NCBI GenBank assembly: GCA_947306605.1
Contig: CAMZHB010000030.1
Coordinates: 1-10,801, forward strand
Direction of reading: 5' to 3'
Length of the DNA stretch: 10,801 bases
From: an uncultured Prevotellaceae bacterium
GTDB taxonomy: Bacteria > Bacteroidota > Bacteroidia > Bacteroidales > Bacteroidaceae
The position numbers and the translations under genes were made by a program. The notes beneath the pieces were generated by a model. That model saw only the letters and a program-made list of their open reading frames with translations, was not told where the DNA came from and did not search any database. This document shows positions 1 to 6,628 of this stretch, piece by piece (position 1 is the stretch's first letter; every line of letters starts with the position of its first letter).

Positions 1-2389
1 CATGACCGAAGAACTTGAAGCCGAACAGGTGTTCAAGAGCGTGGGCGGCGGTGTTTGGTGGCTTGGCAACACCAAGCGCCCGAACAACGTCTACGGCTTC
101 GACTGCTGGGGCGGCTCCGCCAGATCTTCTTATGTAGGTGCCCTCTCCGACACCAACGACGAAGTTTCGCAGTGGACCCTCGTCAAAGTGCCTGAGGATT
201 CTCTCGCTATCATCAATCCCATCGCTGAACAGTATGGTCTCTCCGCCCGTCTGGAAGCTCTGCTCGACCCGGCCCTGACGGCCTACAACGCCTGCTTCAC
301 CTACGACACGGACTTCGACCATGCCCTCATCACAGATGCCAGCCAATTCAGCGCCAGTTCTAGCATGGACGGCCTCGAATTTGCCTCCCTCATCGACGTG
401 AACAGTAAGGGTAACCTGAATAACACCACCGCCTGGGGTACGACAGTAAGCTCCGCCGGTATGACCGAGCACCAGTATCTGGAAGTGGCGTTCAAAGATC
501 CTGTTGAAACCTTCACGCTGAAAGTAAACAAGGCTTCGCGCACCCCGGCCGGATACAGCTACAACAGCCAACAGATGCGTCCGCGCCGCGTCGTTATTTA
601 TGCTTCCAACACCGAGGAAGAATACGACAAGGAATGGACCAAGATTGAGGAATACTATCCCACCGTGCTGAGTTCCGCCACTTCCGATGAACACACCGTG
701 GTGCTGGGTAAGCCCTACAAGTACCTCAAGTATTCCGTATTCGACACGGAAAGCCACTACCGCCAATGGAACTTCGTTTACTTCGTGCTGGGTGCCTTCC
801 AGGCTTATCCCGCCACACCTAACGAAGAGTATTCGCAGTACACCTACATCCCCGGCATGAAGAGCGCCTGTGACGAACTTGCCACCCAGCTTGCCAACGC
901 CCGTGAAAAGGTTTCTGCCAACACGGCCAAGGAAGAAGACATCACAGCCCTGAAGGCTGCCATCGACGGTGTGAGAGCCCTCATGGTCGACACCATGGAA
1001 ATCTTCGCCAAGATACAGGAAGTTAAGGAATACTCCACAACCTTCGGTGCCGGTCTCGACTACGGTCAAGTGGAAGACAGCGACATGGATGCCATCAACG
1101 CTGCTCTCGAAGAGGCCGACAAGTGGGATCACAAGAAGCCTATGAAGGACGATATCGCCAAGCGTATCACTGACCTCGAAACTGCATTCCAGACATTCAA
1201 GGCCGCTCAGAAGAGCATCGAATTTGGCAAGTGGTACTATATCAGCAGCACCGACCAGAGCCGTGACGGTAACACCGATCCCGAAATGGGCGGAAGCATC
1301 TACCACACCATCGTCAACGGCAACGTGATGTATCCGGGCTCCAACAACTCGGCAGAACAGCGTCTGAAGAACGGCGTGGACAACCTGCGCCAGGGACACT
1401 ACGACCGCGAGCTTGAAGACATCGACGACATCTACAACCCGTATCTCATGTGGCGCGCCGTCAACCTCGGCGACACAGCCATTGCCCTGCAGAACCGCGG
1501 TACCGGCACTTATATCGCCGTAACACGCAACAACAACCGTTGCAGCATGTCCGAGACTCCTGCTCCTTACGACATGCAGTTCGTAGCTCCGGGTGAAGTA
1601 AGATTCGTTTGCTCCGATCCGGCCAACACCGCCGGTTATGCTCTCTACGCCGCTTACGACCTCTACGTAGCCGGTAACGCTTCTGAACTGGGTAAGGACG
1701 AGCCCACCACGTGGACGTTCATTCCTGTTGAAGAAGACATCACTTCCGTGATGATTCCTGTCACCAACAACACGATTTCCATCATGACCCTGCCGTATGA
1801 GCAGCAGAGCTTCTCTTACATCAACGAAGACATGACCATGTACAGTGTCAAGGGTGTCAACGGCAAGGAATTCGGCGAAGAAAAGCTCATTCTCACACCG
1901 TACGGTGAAGACGATGTAGTGGCTGCCGGTGAACCGTTCATCCTCGTTGTCGGTGATCCCAACAACTACGATCCTGAAAATGTTGAAGAAGTGGCTCTCG
2001 CAGTCATGGCTCCCGAAGCCTTCGCCACCGAAGCCCTGACGAAGAACGCTCTCGTAGGTGTTCTCCACGGTTTCACGCCGGGTGAAGAAGTTTATGGTTA
2101 CTTCGAGAACAACGAGCTCAAGAGAACGCCTGACTACGAACCGTTCATCGAAGGCCACACCGGCTACATCGACCTGAGCAAGCTCTCCGCTGCCGAGGCC
2201 GAAGGTAACGACATCGAAGTCGGTCCTGCCGACAAGCTGCTCGAAGCTGTCAAGACGGCCATTGCCGTGAAGAACGCCGGAAGCAACGACGTTTACAGCA
2301 TCGAAGGCAAGCTCGTAAGCAAGAACGGTGTGAAGAACCTGCAGAAGGGTATCTACATCGTTGGAAAGAAGAAAGTCGCTGTGAAATAA
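1..2389 (+). CDS. Large secreted multidomain surface protein with sorting-type C-terminal tail (5'-truncated)
   Basis: The reading frame is already open at the left edge, so the first visible Met is probably internal and the signal peptide is missing. Numbering from that Met, 795 residues are visible. Residues 1-65 look like the end of a beta-rich lectin-like domain (W-T-L-V-K-V). About 105-270 resembles an F5/8 type C (discoidin) carbohydrate-binding fold, with R-R-V-V-I-Y-A-S-N and Y-L-K-Y-S strands. About 275-405 is helical and charged, like FIVAR-type linkers. About 408-575 is a second lectin-like (ricin-like?) region, starting K-W-Y-Y-I-S-S and ending W-T-F-I-P-V. About 580-755 is beta-rich. 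The last 35 residues (V-Y-S-I-E-G-K, then KGIYIVGKKKVAVK) match the short Bacteroidales C-terminal tail often annotated as a T9SS type A sorting domain. Glycine and arginine codons favour GGT and CGT more than in the genes downstream, which may mean high expression. Exact function is unknown; surface glycan binding or hydrolysis is inferred. A catalytic domain could lie upstream of the window. Confidence 0.85.
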   Translation, partial: MTEELEAEQVFKSVGGGVWWLGNTKRPNNVYGFDCWGGSARSSYVGALSDTNDEVSQWTLVKVPEDSLAIINPIAEQYGLSARLEALLDPALTAYNACFTYDTDFDHALITDASQFSASSSMDGLEFASLIDVNSKGNLNNTTAWGTTVSSAGMTEHQYLEVAFKDPVETFTLKVNKASRTPAGYSYNSQQMRPRRVVIYASNTEEEYDKEWTKIEEYYPTVLSSATSDEHTVVLGKPYKYLKYSVFDTESHYRQWNFVYFVLGAFQAYPATPNEEYSQYTYIPGMKSACDELATQLANAREKVSANTAKEEDITALKAAIDGVRALMVDTMEIFAKIQEVKEYSTTFGAGLDYGQVEDSDMDAINAALEEADKWDHKKPMKDDIAKRITDLETAFQTFKAAQKSIEFGKWYYISSTDQSRDGNTDPEMGGSIYHTIVNGNVMYPGSNNSAEQRLKNGVDNLRQGHYDRELEDIDDIYNPYLMWRAVNLGDTAIALQNRGTGTYIAVTRNNNRCSMSETPAPYDMQFVAPGEVRFVCSDPANTAGYALYAAYDLYVAGNASELGKDEPTTWTFIPVEEDITSVMIPVTNNTISIMTLPYEQQSFSYINEDMTMYSVKGVNGKEFGEEKLILTPYGEDDVVAAGEPFILVVGDPNNYDPENVEEVALAVMAPEAFATEALTKNALVGVLHGFTPGEEVYGYFENNELKRTPDYEPFIEGHTGYIDLSKLSAAEAEGNDIEVGPADKLLEAVKTAIAVKNAGSNDVYSIEGKLVSKNGVKNLQKGIYIVGKKKVAVK

Positions 2390-2431
2390 CCGACAGCACA
2401 TAAAGGTAAAGACTTTTCATCTTATGTTTGT

Positions 2432-2463
2432 GCGGTGCGTCCTCCAGGGCGCACCGCTTTTTT
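2432..2463 (+). terminator. Rho-independent terminator after the first gene
   Basis: GCGGTGCG (2432-2439) pairs with CGCACCGC (2450-2457). The stem extends inward by a G-T pair and two C-G pairs to a TCCA loop, and six T residues follow (2458-2463). It lies 42 bases after the stop codon and should end the upstream transcript. Confidence 0.92.
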
Positions 2464-2489
2464 GCACCCGCAATCCACTTTTTCAGAAT

Positions 2490-2581
2490 GGGCGCGGAGG
2501 CGGCGACTCCGGAAAACCGAAACGCCTTCTCAAAAACCCGAAACGGCGTCTCGAAAATTTGAAACGCCGCTTCGGGTTCCT
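2490..2581 (-). repeat. Palindromic intergenic element, copy A (inverted, three 21-base units)
   Basis: Read on the + strand, the words GAAACGCC, GAAACGGCG and GAAACGCCGC start at 2519, 2540 and 2561, an exact 21-base period. CCCGAA (2537-2542) pairs with TTCGGG (2571-2576) and CGGCGT (2544-2549) with ACGCCG (2564-2569), giving a long near-perfect hairpin. The reverse complement matches copies B and C better than the forward strand does (gaagcggcgtttcaaa, then gagacgccgtttc). Its tail at 2490-2509 (minus strand gagtcgccgcctccgcgccc) resembles the conserved tails of B and C, so this copy is inserted in the opposite orientation. On the minus strand, five T residues follow the hairpin. Confidence 0.8.
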
Positions 2582-2687
2582 TAAACCTTACGGTGCGGCG
2601 GCAACCTGCTTTTGTGAAAAACCTTTTTAAAATCATAAGAATAACGACGTTTCATCCGCCGGCACACCATTTTGCCAATTTTATTTG

Positions 2688-2695
2688 TACCTTTG
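2688..2695 (+). promoter_or_regulatory. Bacteroidetes -7 promoter element (TACCTTTG)
   Basis: TACCTTTG matches the Bacteroidetes primary sigma factor consensus TAnnTTTG and lies 30 bases before the ATG at 2726. A TTTG at 2671-2674 is only 13 bases upstream, closer than the usual spacing for the -33 box, so the -33 element is uncertain. Confidence 0.65.
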
Positions 2696-2725
2696 TAGCT
2701 CAAGACGTACCAAACCGATTTTCGC

Positions 2726-4912
2726 ATGAAACTGAAACGCATTTCAACTGTTGCCGTCGCCTGCACCCTGCTGGCTGCCATTCCCGCGGCCACGCAGGCC
2801 CAGGATGTTTACGCCAACATCTTCCGCAAGTCGGGCGACGTGGTGTCCCTTCCCGTCGCCGTCGGCCAGAAGTTCAACTTCACCGCCGAGTCGCCCAACG
2901 ACTACGTCCGCGGCACTTACAAAGGGCCCTACGTGACCTTCACCGAAGAAAACCATTACAAGTGCGAGGCCATCTCGACCGAAATGCCCCAAGGTGCAAC
3001 CGGAGGAGCCTGCTTCGACGGCAAATACTACCAGTTCACGCCCGGAAGCTACGCGGTCTACGACATCGCCACCGGCGAAAACGTAAAAGCCACGGTCACG
3101 CTGGCCAGCGCCCCGGACGTCAGTTTCAACAGCGTCGATTTCTCCAACACCACAAGCTACACCGGGGCAAACGGCGCTGCCTTGACGACCACAGTGCCGC
3201 TGGCCTATGCCACGGGGCTTGCCCCGGGCGGGACATCACAGACGGTGAGCGTGATTGACATCGAAAACGACGCCCTGGTGGCCACCTACACCTTCGACAA
3301 CCAGTCCGCCGGCAGCGTGATGGCCTGGGACTTCGCCGGAGGACGTTTCTGGCTCATCGGATACGCCGAGACCGAGGGCAACGCCCCCTATACCGTACAA
3401 GAATACCGCTTCAGCAGCGCCGACAGCCGCGGCTACGAGGAAGTGGGCGAACCCGTGCGGTTGCAGGAAACAAACATGACGGGAAAACTCGGCGACTGCA
3501 AATACCTCAACGGACACATCTACATCATCGAAGGAAACAGAATCCACGACTACCACATCGCGAAAAACAGCATAAACACCTCGCTGGACTTAACGACGAT
3601 TACGCAACCCACCGCACTGGCCATCGTCCAACAGGAACGCCGCTTCGTGACAACCAACGCCGAAGGTTGGACCAACGTGTTTGTGGCACCTTTCGCGTAT
3701 AAGAAAAACGAGAACCAGCAGCAAGTGGTCAACATTACAAAAACCGACGGCACAACATTTTCCTCAAACGTCGACTGTCTCGAAGACCTCTACTACTCCA
3801 CCGCTCCAGCCACCACAGCCGAAGGCGTGCTCACTTACGGGAAAAATCCAATCTATTTCGGCGAAACCTACTCCTTCCGGCACAAACGTCTCAGCACCGC
3901 GCCCGACATGTCCGACGCCGCCACATCGCAGACCATCAACGGAACAACCTACGAACTGTCGTCGAACGGCATCATCACTTACGGCAACTACAGCATCCCC
4001 ACGGGACTGACGGGCACGAGCACATTCAAAGTAGATGCAGACAACCGCAAGTTCGTCATCGCCACAAGCGGAGGCACCTGCTACGACCTCATCTTCGACG
4101 ACACGTTCAACTTCTCAGACGAGACCCCCGGTGAAGGCAACGTTGACAGTCTGGCATTGGTAAATGCCTACTGGAACTGGCAGACCATCACCGGCGAAGC
4201 CCGGTACGGCAAGGCGGCGTTCTCCTCTTTGTTCAATAGCGCCCAAACCATTTCAATAATCCAATACCCCGAATCGTCCTTCTCCACGTCCATCGTGTCC
4301 AAGACGGGCAGCGAAGCCAACGGCACGGACAAACTGGCAGCCGCAGCCGGGGCCAAGTGGGCCATCAACGGCAGTTACTTCAACATGACAACCTATGTGC
4401 CTGAAACGGCGCTGTGGCTCGACGGCGAGATGGTGGCCAACACCACCGACGAACACGTCACCCGCTGCACCGGCATCGTAGCATTCAAAGACGGAAAGAT
4501 AGACTTCGACCGCTACAACGCCAAAACCACGAGCGACGCTCAACTGGCCGAATGGCAGAACCGCTACGACGCTTTCCTGGCTTCCGGCCACCTGCTCCGC
4601 CTCGACGGTGTGGAACAGTCGCCCTTTGCAGCCGTTACACAAGCCTTCGACGGCGTCAATCCCCGCTCCATGATTGGCGTCACGGCCGACCGCACCGTCT
4701 ATATGGTAGTGGTTGACGGCCGCAAGAGCGGGACGGCTGACGGATTGACCATCCCGCAAATGGCCGCACTGGCCAAGTACCTCGGGCTCGTCGATGCCAT
4801 CAACCTCGACGGCGGTGGTTCTTCCACACTGTGGGTACAGGGCAAAGGCGTCATCAATTCACCCAGCGGCGGCTCCGTGCGCCGGGTGCCTAACATCATC
4901 ATCGCAAAATAA
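2726..4912 (+). CDS. Secreted phosphodiester glycosidase (NAGPA-family domain) with long beta-rich N-terminal region
   Basis: This 728-residue protein starts with a clear signal peptide (MKLKRISTVAVACTLLAAIP, cleavage probably after A-A-T-Q-A). Residues about 26-465 are beta-rich and look like a propeller or PQQ/DUF5074-like sensor or binding region, with repeated strands such as G-K-Y-Y-Q-F-T and G-H-I-Y-I-I-E-G; I do not recognise the family firmly. Residues about 475-728 are a phosphodiester glycosidase (NAGPA, 'uncovering enzyme') domain. Its signatures are I-N-G-S-Y-F at 547-552, G-V-N-P-R-S-M-I-G-V at 643-652, V-V-V-D-G-R at 661-666, and L-D-G-G-G-S-S-T at 694-701. The family cleaves sugar-1-phosphodiester bonds; the substrate here is unknown. 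No dockerin or sorting tail is visible. It is the first gene of an operon, 14 bases before the GLUG-dockerin gene. The ATG is supported by the signal peptide and the upstream promoter. Domain call firm, N-terminal call weak. Confidence 0.9.
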   Translation: MKLKRISTVAVACTLLAAIPAATQAQDVYANIFRKSGDVVSLPVAVGQKFNFTAESPNDYVRGTYKGPYVTFTEENHYKCEAISTEMPQGATGGACFDGKYYQFTPGSYAVYDIATGENVKATVTLASAPDVSFNSVDFSNTTSYTGANGAALTTTVPLAYATGLAPGGTSQTVSVIDIENDALVATYTFDNQSAGSVMAWDFAGGRFWLIGYAETEGNAPYTVQEYRFSSADSRGYEEVGEPVRLQETNMTGKLGDCKYLNGHIYIIEGNRIHDYHIAKNSINTSLDLTTITQPTALAIVQQERRFVTTNAEGWTNVFVAPFAYKKNENQQQVVNITKTDGTTFSSNVDCLEDLYYSTAPATTAEGVLTYGKNPIYFGETYSFRHKRLSTAPDMSDAATSQTINGTTYELSSNGIITYGNYSIPTGLTGTSTFKVDADNRKFVIATSGGTCYDLIFDDTFNFSDETPGEGNVDSLALVNAYWNWQTITGEARYGKAAFSSLFNSAQTISIIQYPESSFSTSIVSKTGSEANGTDKLAAAAGAKWAINGSYFNMTTYVPETALWLDGEMVANTTDEHVTRCTGIVAFKDGKIDFDRYNAKTTSDAQLAEWQNRYDAFLASGHLLRLDGVEQSPFAAVTQAFDGVNPRSMIGVTADRTVYMVVVDGRKSGTADGLTIPQMAALAKYLGLVDAINLDGGGSSTLWVQGKGVINSPSGGSVRRVPNIIIAK

Positions 4913-4921
4913 GAAGGGAGG
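4913..4921 (+). promoter_or_regulatory. Shine-Dalgarno-like site GAAGGGAGG
   Basis: A purine-rich GGGAGG core ends 5 bases before the ATG at 4927, inside the 14-base gap between the two operon genes. Bacteroidetes genes seldom carry a Shine-Dalgarno sequence, and the other starts in this window have none. It supports this start and suggests reinitiation or boosted translation of the second cistron. Confidence 0.6.
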
Positions 4922-4926
4922 CCAAT

Positions 4927-6312
4927 ATGAAAAGAACATTCCTTACTCTATTTCTCGTTCTGACTGCTTTCACGGGCCATGCCCAACTGAACACGTTGGA
5001 ACTGGTGGTTACCCAAAACGGCCAGAACAAAAACTACGTGCTGTCTGACATCACGAAGATACACTTCGGCACCGACCGGCTGGAAGTCGTCACACCTTCG
5101 GGCACCGACGGTTACACTTACGCCTCCACGTCGGGCGTCATCCAGGAAGAGGGACACGTCCACAACTACGTCAACGGTTTCTGCACCTGCGCAACGGCAC
5201 CTTACGAGGCGGCCACCAGGGGCAGCAGCGGCTACTATGAGATAAAGAATGGCGGAAACCTCTTCTGGTATGCCTCCAAAGTGACAGCGGGGGCAACCTA
5301 CAATGCCCGTCTCACCGCCGACATTAATCTGGAAGAACGCCCGTGGACGCCCATGGGCAACAATGCCCATCCCTACACCGGCGCGTTCGACGGGCAGGGG
5401 CATGCCATCACCGGTCTCTATGTCAACCAAGATGACACCTACACGGGCTTCATCGGCTTGCGCAAGGGTACCAACGCCGTGAAGAACTTCAGCATTGCGG
5501 GTCGCATCATCTATACCGGCAACACGGCCGACGACTGTGTGGCCGGCGTGGTGGCCTGGGCCAACGGCAACAACCTGATAGAAGACGTGTGGTGCGCCGT
5601 GGACATCGAAACGCCCAACGCCACCAAGAACGTGCGCATTGCCGGCATCATCGCCCGCGAAGAAACGCAGAGCACCGTCAACCGCTGCGTCTATTCCGGC
5701 ACGGCCAACGGCTACGGCACGGCCATGCAGGTGGCCGGCATCCTGGGTATGGCCGGCTCGCCCGGCACCGGTGTCACCGTGTCGAACTGTCTGTTCGTCG
5801 GCACGCTCGAGACCTCCAACAAGTCGGCCTATGTCGGCGGCATCGTCGGCTACATGGGCAAAGCCTCCTTCAGTTGCAAGAATAACCTGAGCATGGGCAA
5901 CTACCACGTCCCCTCCGGTGCCACCCGCACCGGTGCTATCATCGGCAGTTGCAACAGCACGGTCAACGCCTCCATGTTTGTCAACAACTATATGCTCTCC
6001 GGTCAGAGTGTCATCGGCACGTCCCATGCTGCCTCCTCCGCACCCACGGCCACTTCGGTTTCCGCCGCCCAGCTGGCCGACGGCTCCATTGCGAGGGCGC
6101 TCGGCACGAACAACTGGATACAGGCGGGCGAGCACCCCGTGCCCTTGGCTTTTGCCCTGAGGGCTGACGTCAACCGCGACGGCACGGTCGACAGCGCCGA
6201 CATTGTGGCCGTCATCAAGGAAATGCCCGACGGTGACACGAAAGCCGACGTCAACGGCGACGGGGCCATCGACTCGGCCGACATCGTGGCCGTTATCAAG
6301 GCGATGAAATAA
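4927..6312 (+). CDS. Secreted GLUG-type beta-helix surface protein with C-terminal type I dockerin
   Basis: The protein has 461 residues. Residues 1-19 are a signal peptide (MKRTFLTLFLVLTAFTGHA). Residues about 37-47 contain Y-V-L-S-D-I-T-K-I-H-F, a strand common near the ends of Bacteroidales secreted proteins. At 77-93 is H-V-H-N-Y-V-N-G-F-C-T-C, a short Cys motif that often precedes GLUG domains. From 104 (Y-E-I-K-N-G-G-N-L-F-W-Y-A) through T-A-D-I-N-L, W-T-P-M-G and F-D-G-Q-G-H-A-I-T-G-L to about 355 are GLUG/right-handed beta-helix repeats, with G-V-V-A-W, G-I-I-A-R, G-I-L-G-M and G-I-V-G-Y turns. W-I-Q-A-G-E-H-P-V closes the domain near 397-405. Residues 413-461 are a two-repeat type I dockerin (D-V-N-R-D-G-T-V-D-S-A-D and D-V-N-G-D-G-A-I-D-S-A-D). 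The likely role is adhesion or glycan contact, docked through cohesin; no catalytic domain is visible. It is co-transcribed with the phosphodiester glycosidase. Confidence 0.9.
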   Translation: MKRTFLTLFLVLTAFTGHAQLNTLELVVTQNGQNKNYVLSDITKIHFGTDRLEVVTPSGTDGYTYASTSGVIQEEGHVHNYVNGFCTCATAPYEAATRGSSGYYEIKNGGNLFWYASKVTAGATYNARLTADINLEERPWTPMGNNAHPYTGAFDGQGHAITGLYVNQDDTYTGFIGLRKGTNAVKNFSIAGRIIYTGNTADDCVAGVVAWANGNNLIEDVWCAVDIETPNATKNVRIAGIIAREETQSTVNRCVYSGTANGYGTAMQVAGILGMAGSPGTGVTVSNCLFVGTLETSNKSAYVGGIVGYMGKASFSCKNNLSMGNYHVPSGATRTGAIIGSCNSTVNASMFVNNYMLSGQSVIGTSHAASSAPTATSVSAAQLADGSIARALGTNNWIQAGEHPVPLAFALRADVNRDGTVDSADIVAVIKEMPDGDTKADVNGDGAIDSADIVAVIKAMK

Positions 6313-6386
6313 TGTCAAAAATTTTTACCCGAATTTCAGAAGTTTTGTAACGTACTGATTTTCATGGGGAGCTAATCATCGTAAAA
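6163..6386 (+). repeat. Duplicated dockerin plus 3' flank, copy 1
   Basis: This is the 49-codon dockerin (6163-6309), the stop codon and 74 downstream bases, ending where the palindromic element begins. The dockerin differs from copy 2 (9254-9477) at 10 positions, all synonymous. The 74-base flank aligns without gaps at roughly 54 of 74 positions by hand count, including ttttgtaa and actgatttt. Homology starts abruptly at the dockerin boundary. Confidence 0.85.
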
Positions 6387-6452
6387 CAGAAGCGGCGTTT
6401 CAAAAGTTTGAGACGCCGTTTCTGCGGCCAAAAGTCCCACTTCCGGACTCCC
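6387..6452 (+). repeat. Palindromic intergenic element, copy B (two 21-base units)
   Basis: CAGAA (6387-6391) pairs with TTCTG (6420-6424), and CGGCGT (6393-6398) with ACGCCG (6413-6418). With G-T pairs in between and further A-T pairing inward, the stem runs almost unbroken to a two-base loop. The 21-base units start at 6389 and 6410. The conserved tail aaagtcccacttccgg follows directly at 6431. Unlike copy C, no T-run follows the hairpin, so it is a poor intrinsic terminator. It begins exactly 74 bases after the stop codon. Confidence 0.85.
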
Positions 6453-6521
6453 AAATCGGACCTCCAGCAGGAAAAGGTCAAAAAAACCGACCTTTTTTAC
6501 GTCAGTTTGACATCATGTGCG

Positions 6522-6529
6522 TATCTTTG
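6522..6529 (+). promoter_or_regulatory. Bacteroidetes -7 promoter element (TATCTTTG)
   Basis: TATCTTTG fits TAnnTTTG and lies 99 bases before the ATG at 6629, implying a leader of about 90 bases. A TTTG at 6506-6509 is 12 bases upstream, shorter than the usual -33 spacing. The box gives the phosphatase gene its own promoter, separate from the operon before it. Confidence 0.65.
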
Positions 6530-6628
6530 CATAAGCGAAAGCAAAATCAGTGGCCACGGAAAAGGCTCTAATGGTAAGACCACATGCAATAAAATTAAAA
6601 TCAATCCACTATTTCAATAAAGCATCAT

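Larger units (their letters stand above)
2390..2725. other. Intergenic gap: terminator, inverted palindromic element, promoter
   Basis: This 336-base gap holds, in order, the intrinsic terminator of the upstream gene (2432-2463), an inverted copy of the palindromic 21-base element (2490-2581), and a Bacteroidetes-type promoter (2688-2695) for the phosphodiester glycosidase operon. Small open frames on both strands here come from the 21-base repeat and do not look like genes. Confidence 0.8.
6313..6628. other. Intergenic gap: shared 3' flank, palindromic element, promoter and leader
   Basis: This 316-base gap holds a 74-base flank shared with the next dockerin gene, copy B of the palindromic element (6387-6452), a poly-T stretch (6493-6498), a TATCTTTG promoter box (6522-6529) and a roughly 90-base AT-rich leader. 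The leader contains the palindrome GTGGCCAC (6550-6557). I see no gene here. Confidence 0.75.

Noticed and set aside
2519..2581. CRISPR-like array from the 21-base periodic repeats
   Set aside because: The units are contiguous with no unique spacers of constant length, there are only two or three units, and no cas genes are present.
2593..3258. 221-codon + strand frame overlapping the start of the phosphodiester glycosidase gene
   Set aside because: The translation is Arg/His-rich and overlaps, out of frame, a gene with a signal peptide and catalytic motifs; no promoter favours it.
4948..6318. 456-codon open frame on the minus strand opposite the GLUG-dockerin gene
   Set aside because: It mirrors a well-supported gene and exists because GC-rich third positions remove stops. 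Its translation is rich in G, V, D and A with no recognisable domain, and it lacks a signal or promoter.
6501..6529. Canonical sigma-70 promoter with TTGACA at 6507-6512
   Set aside because: Only 9 bases separate it from the TATCTT box, far from the 16-18 needed; the TAnnTTTG reading fits the lineage better.
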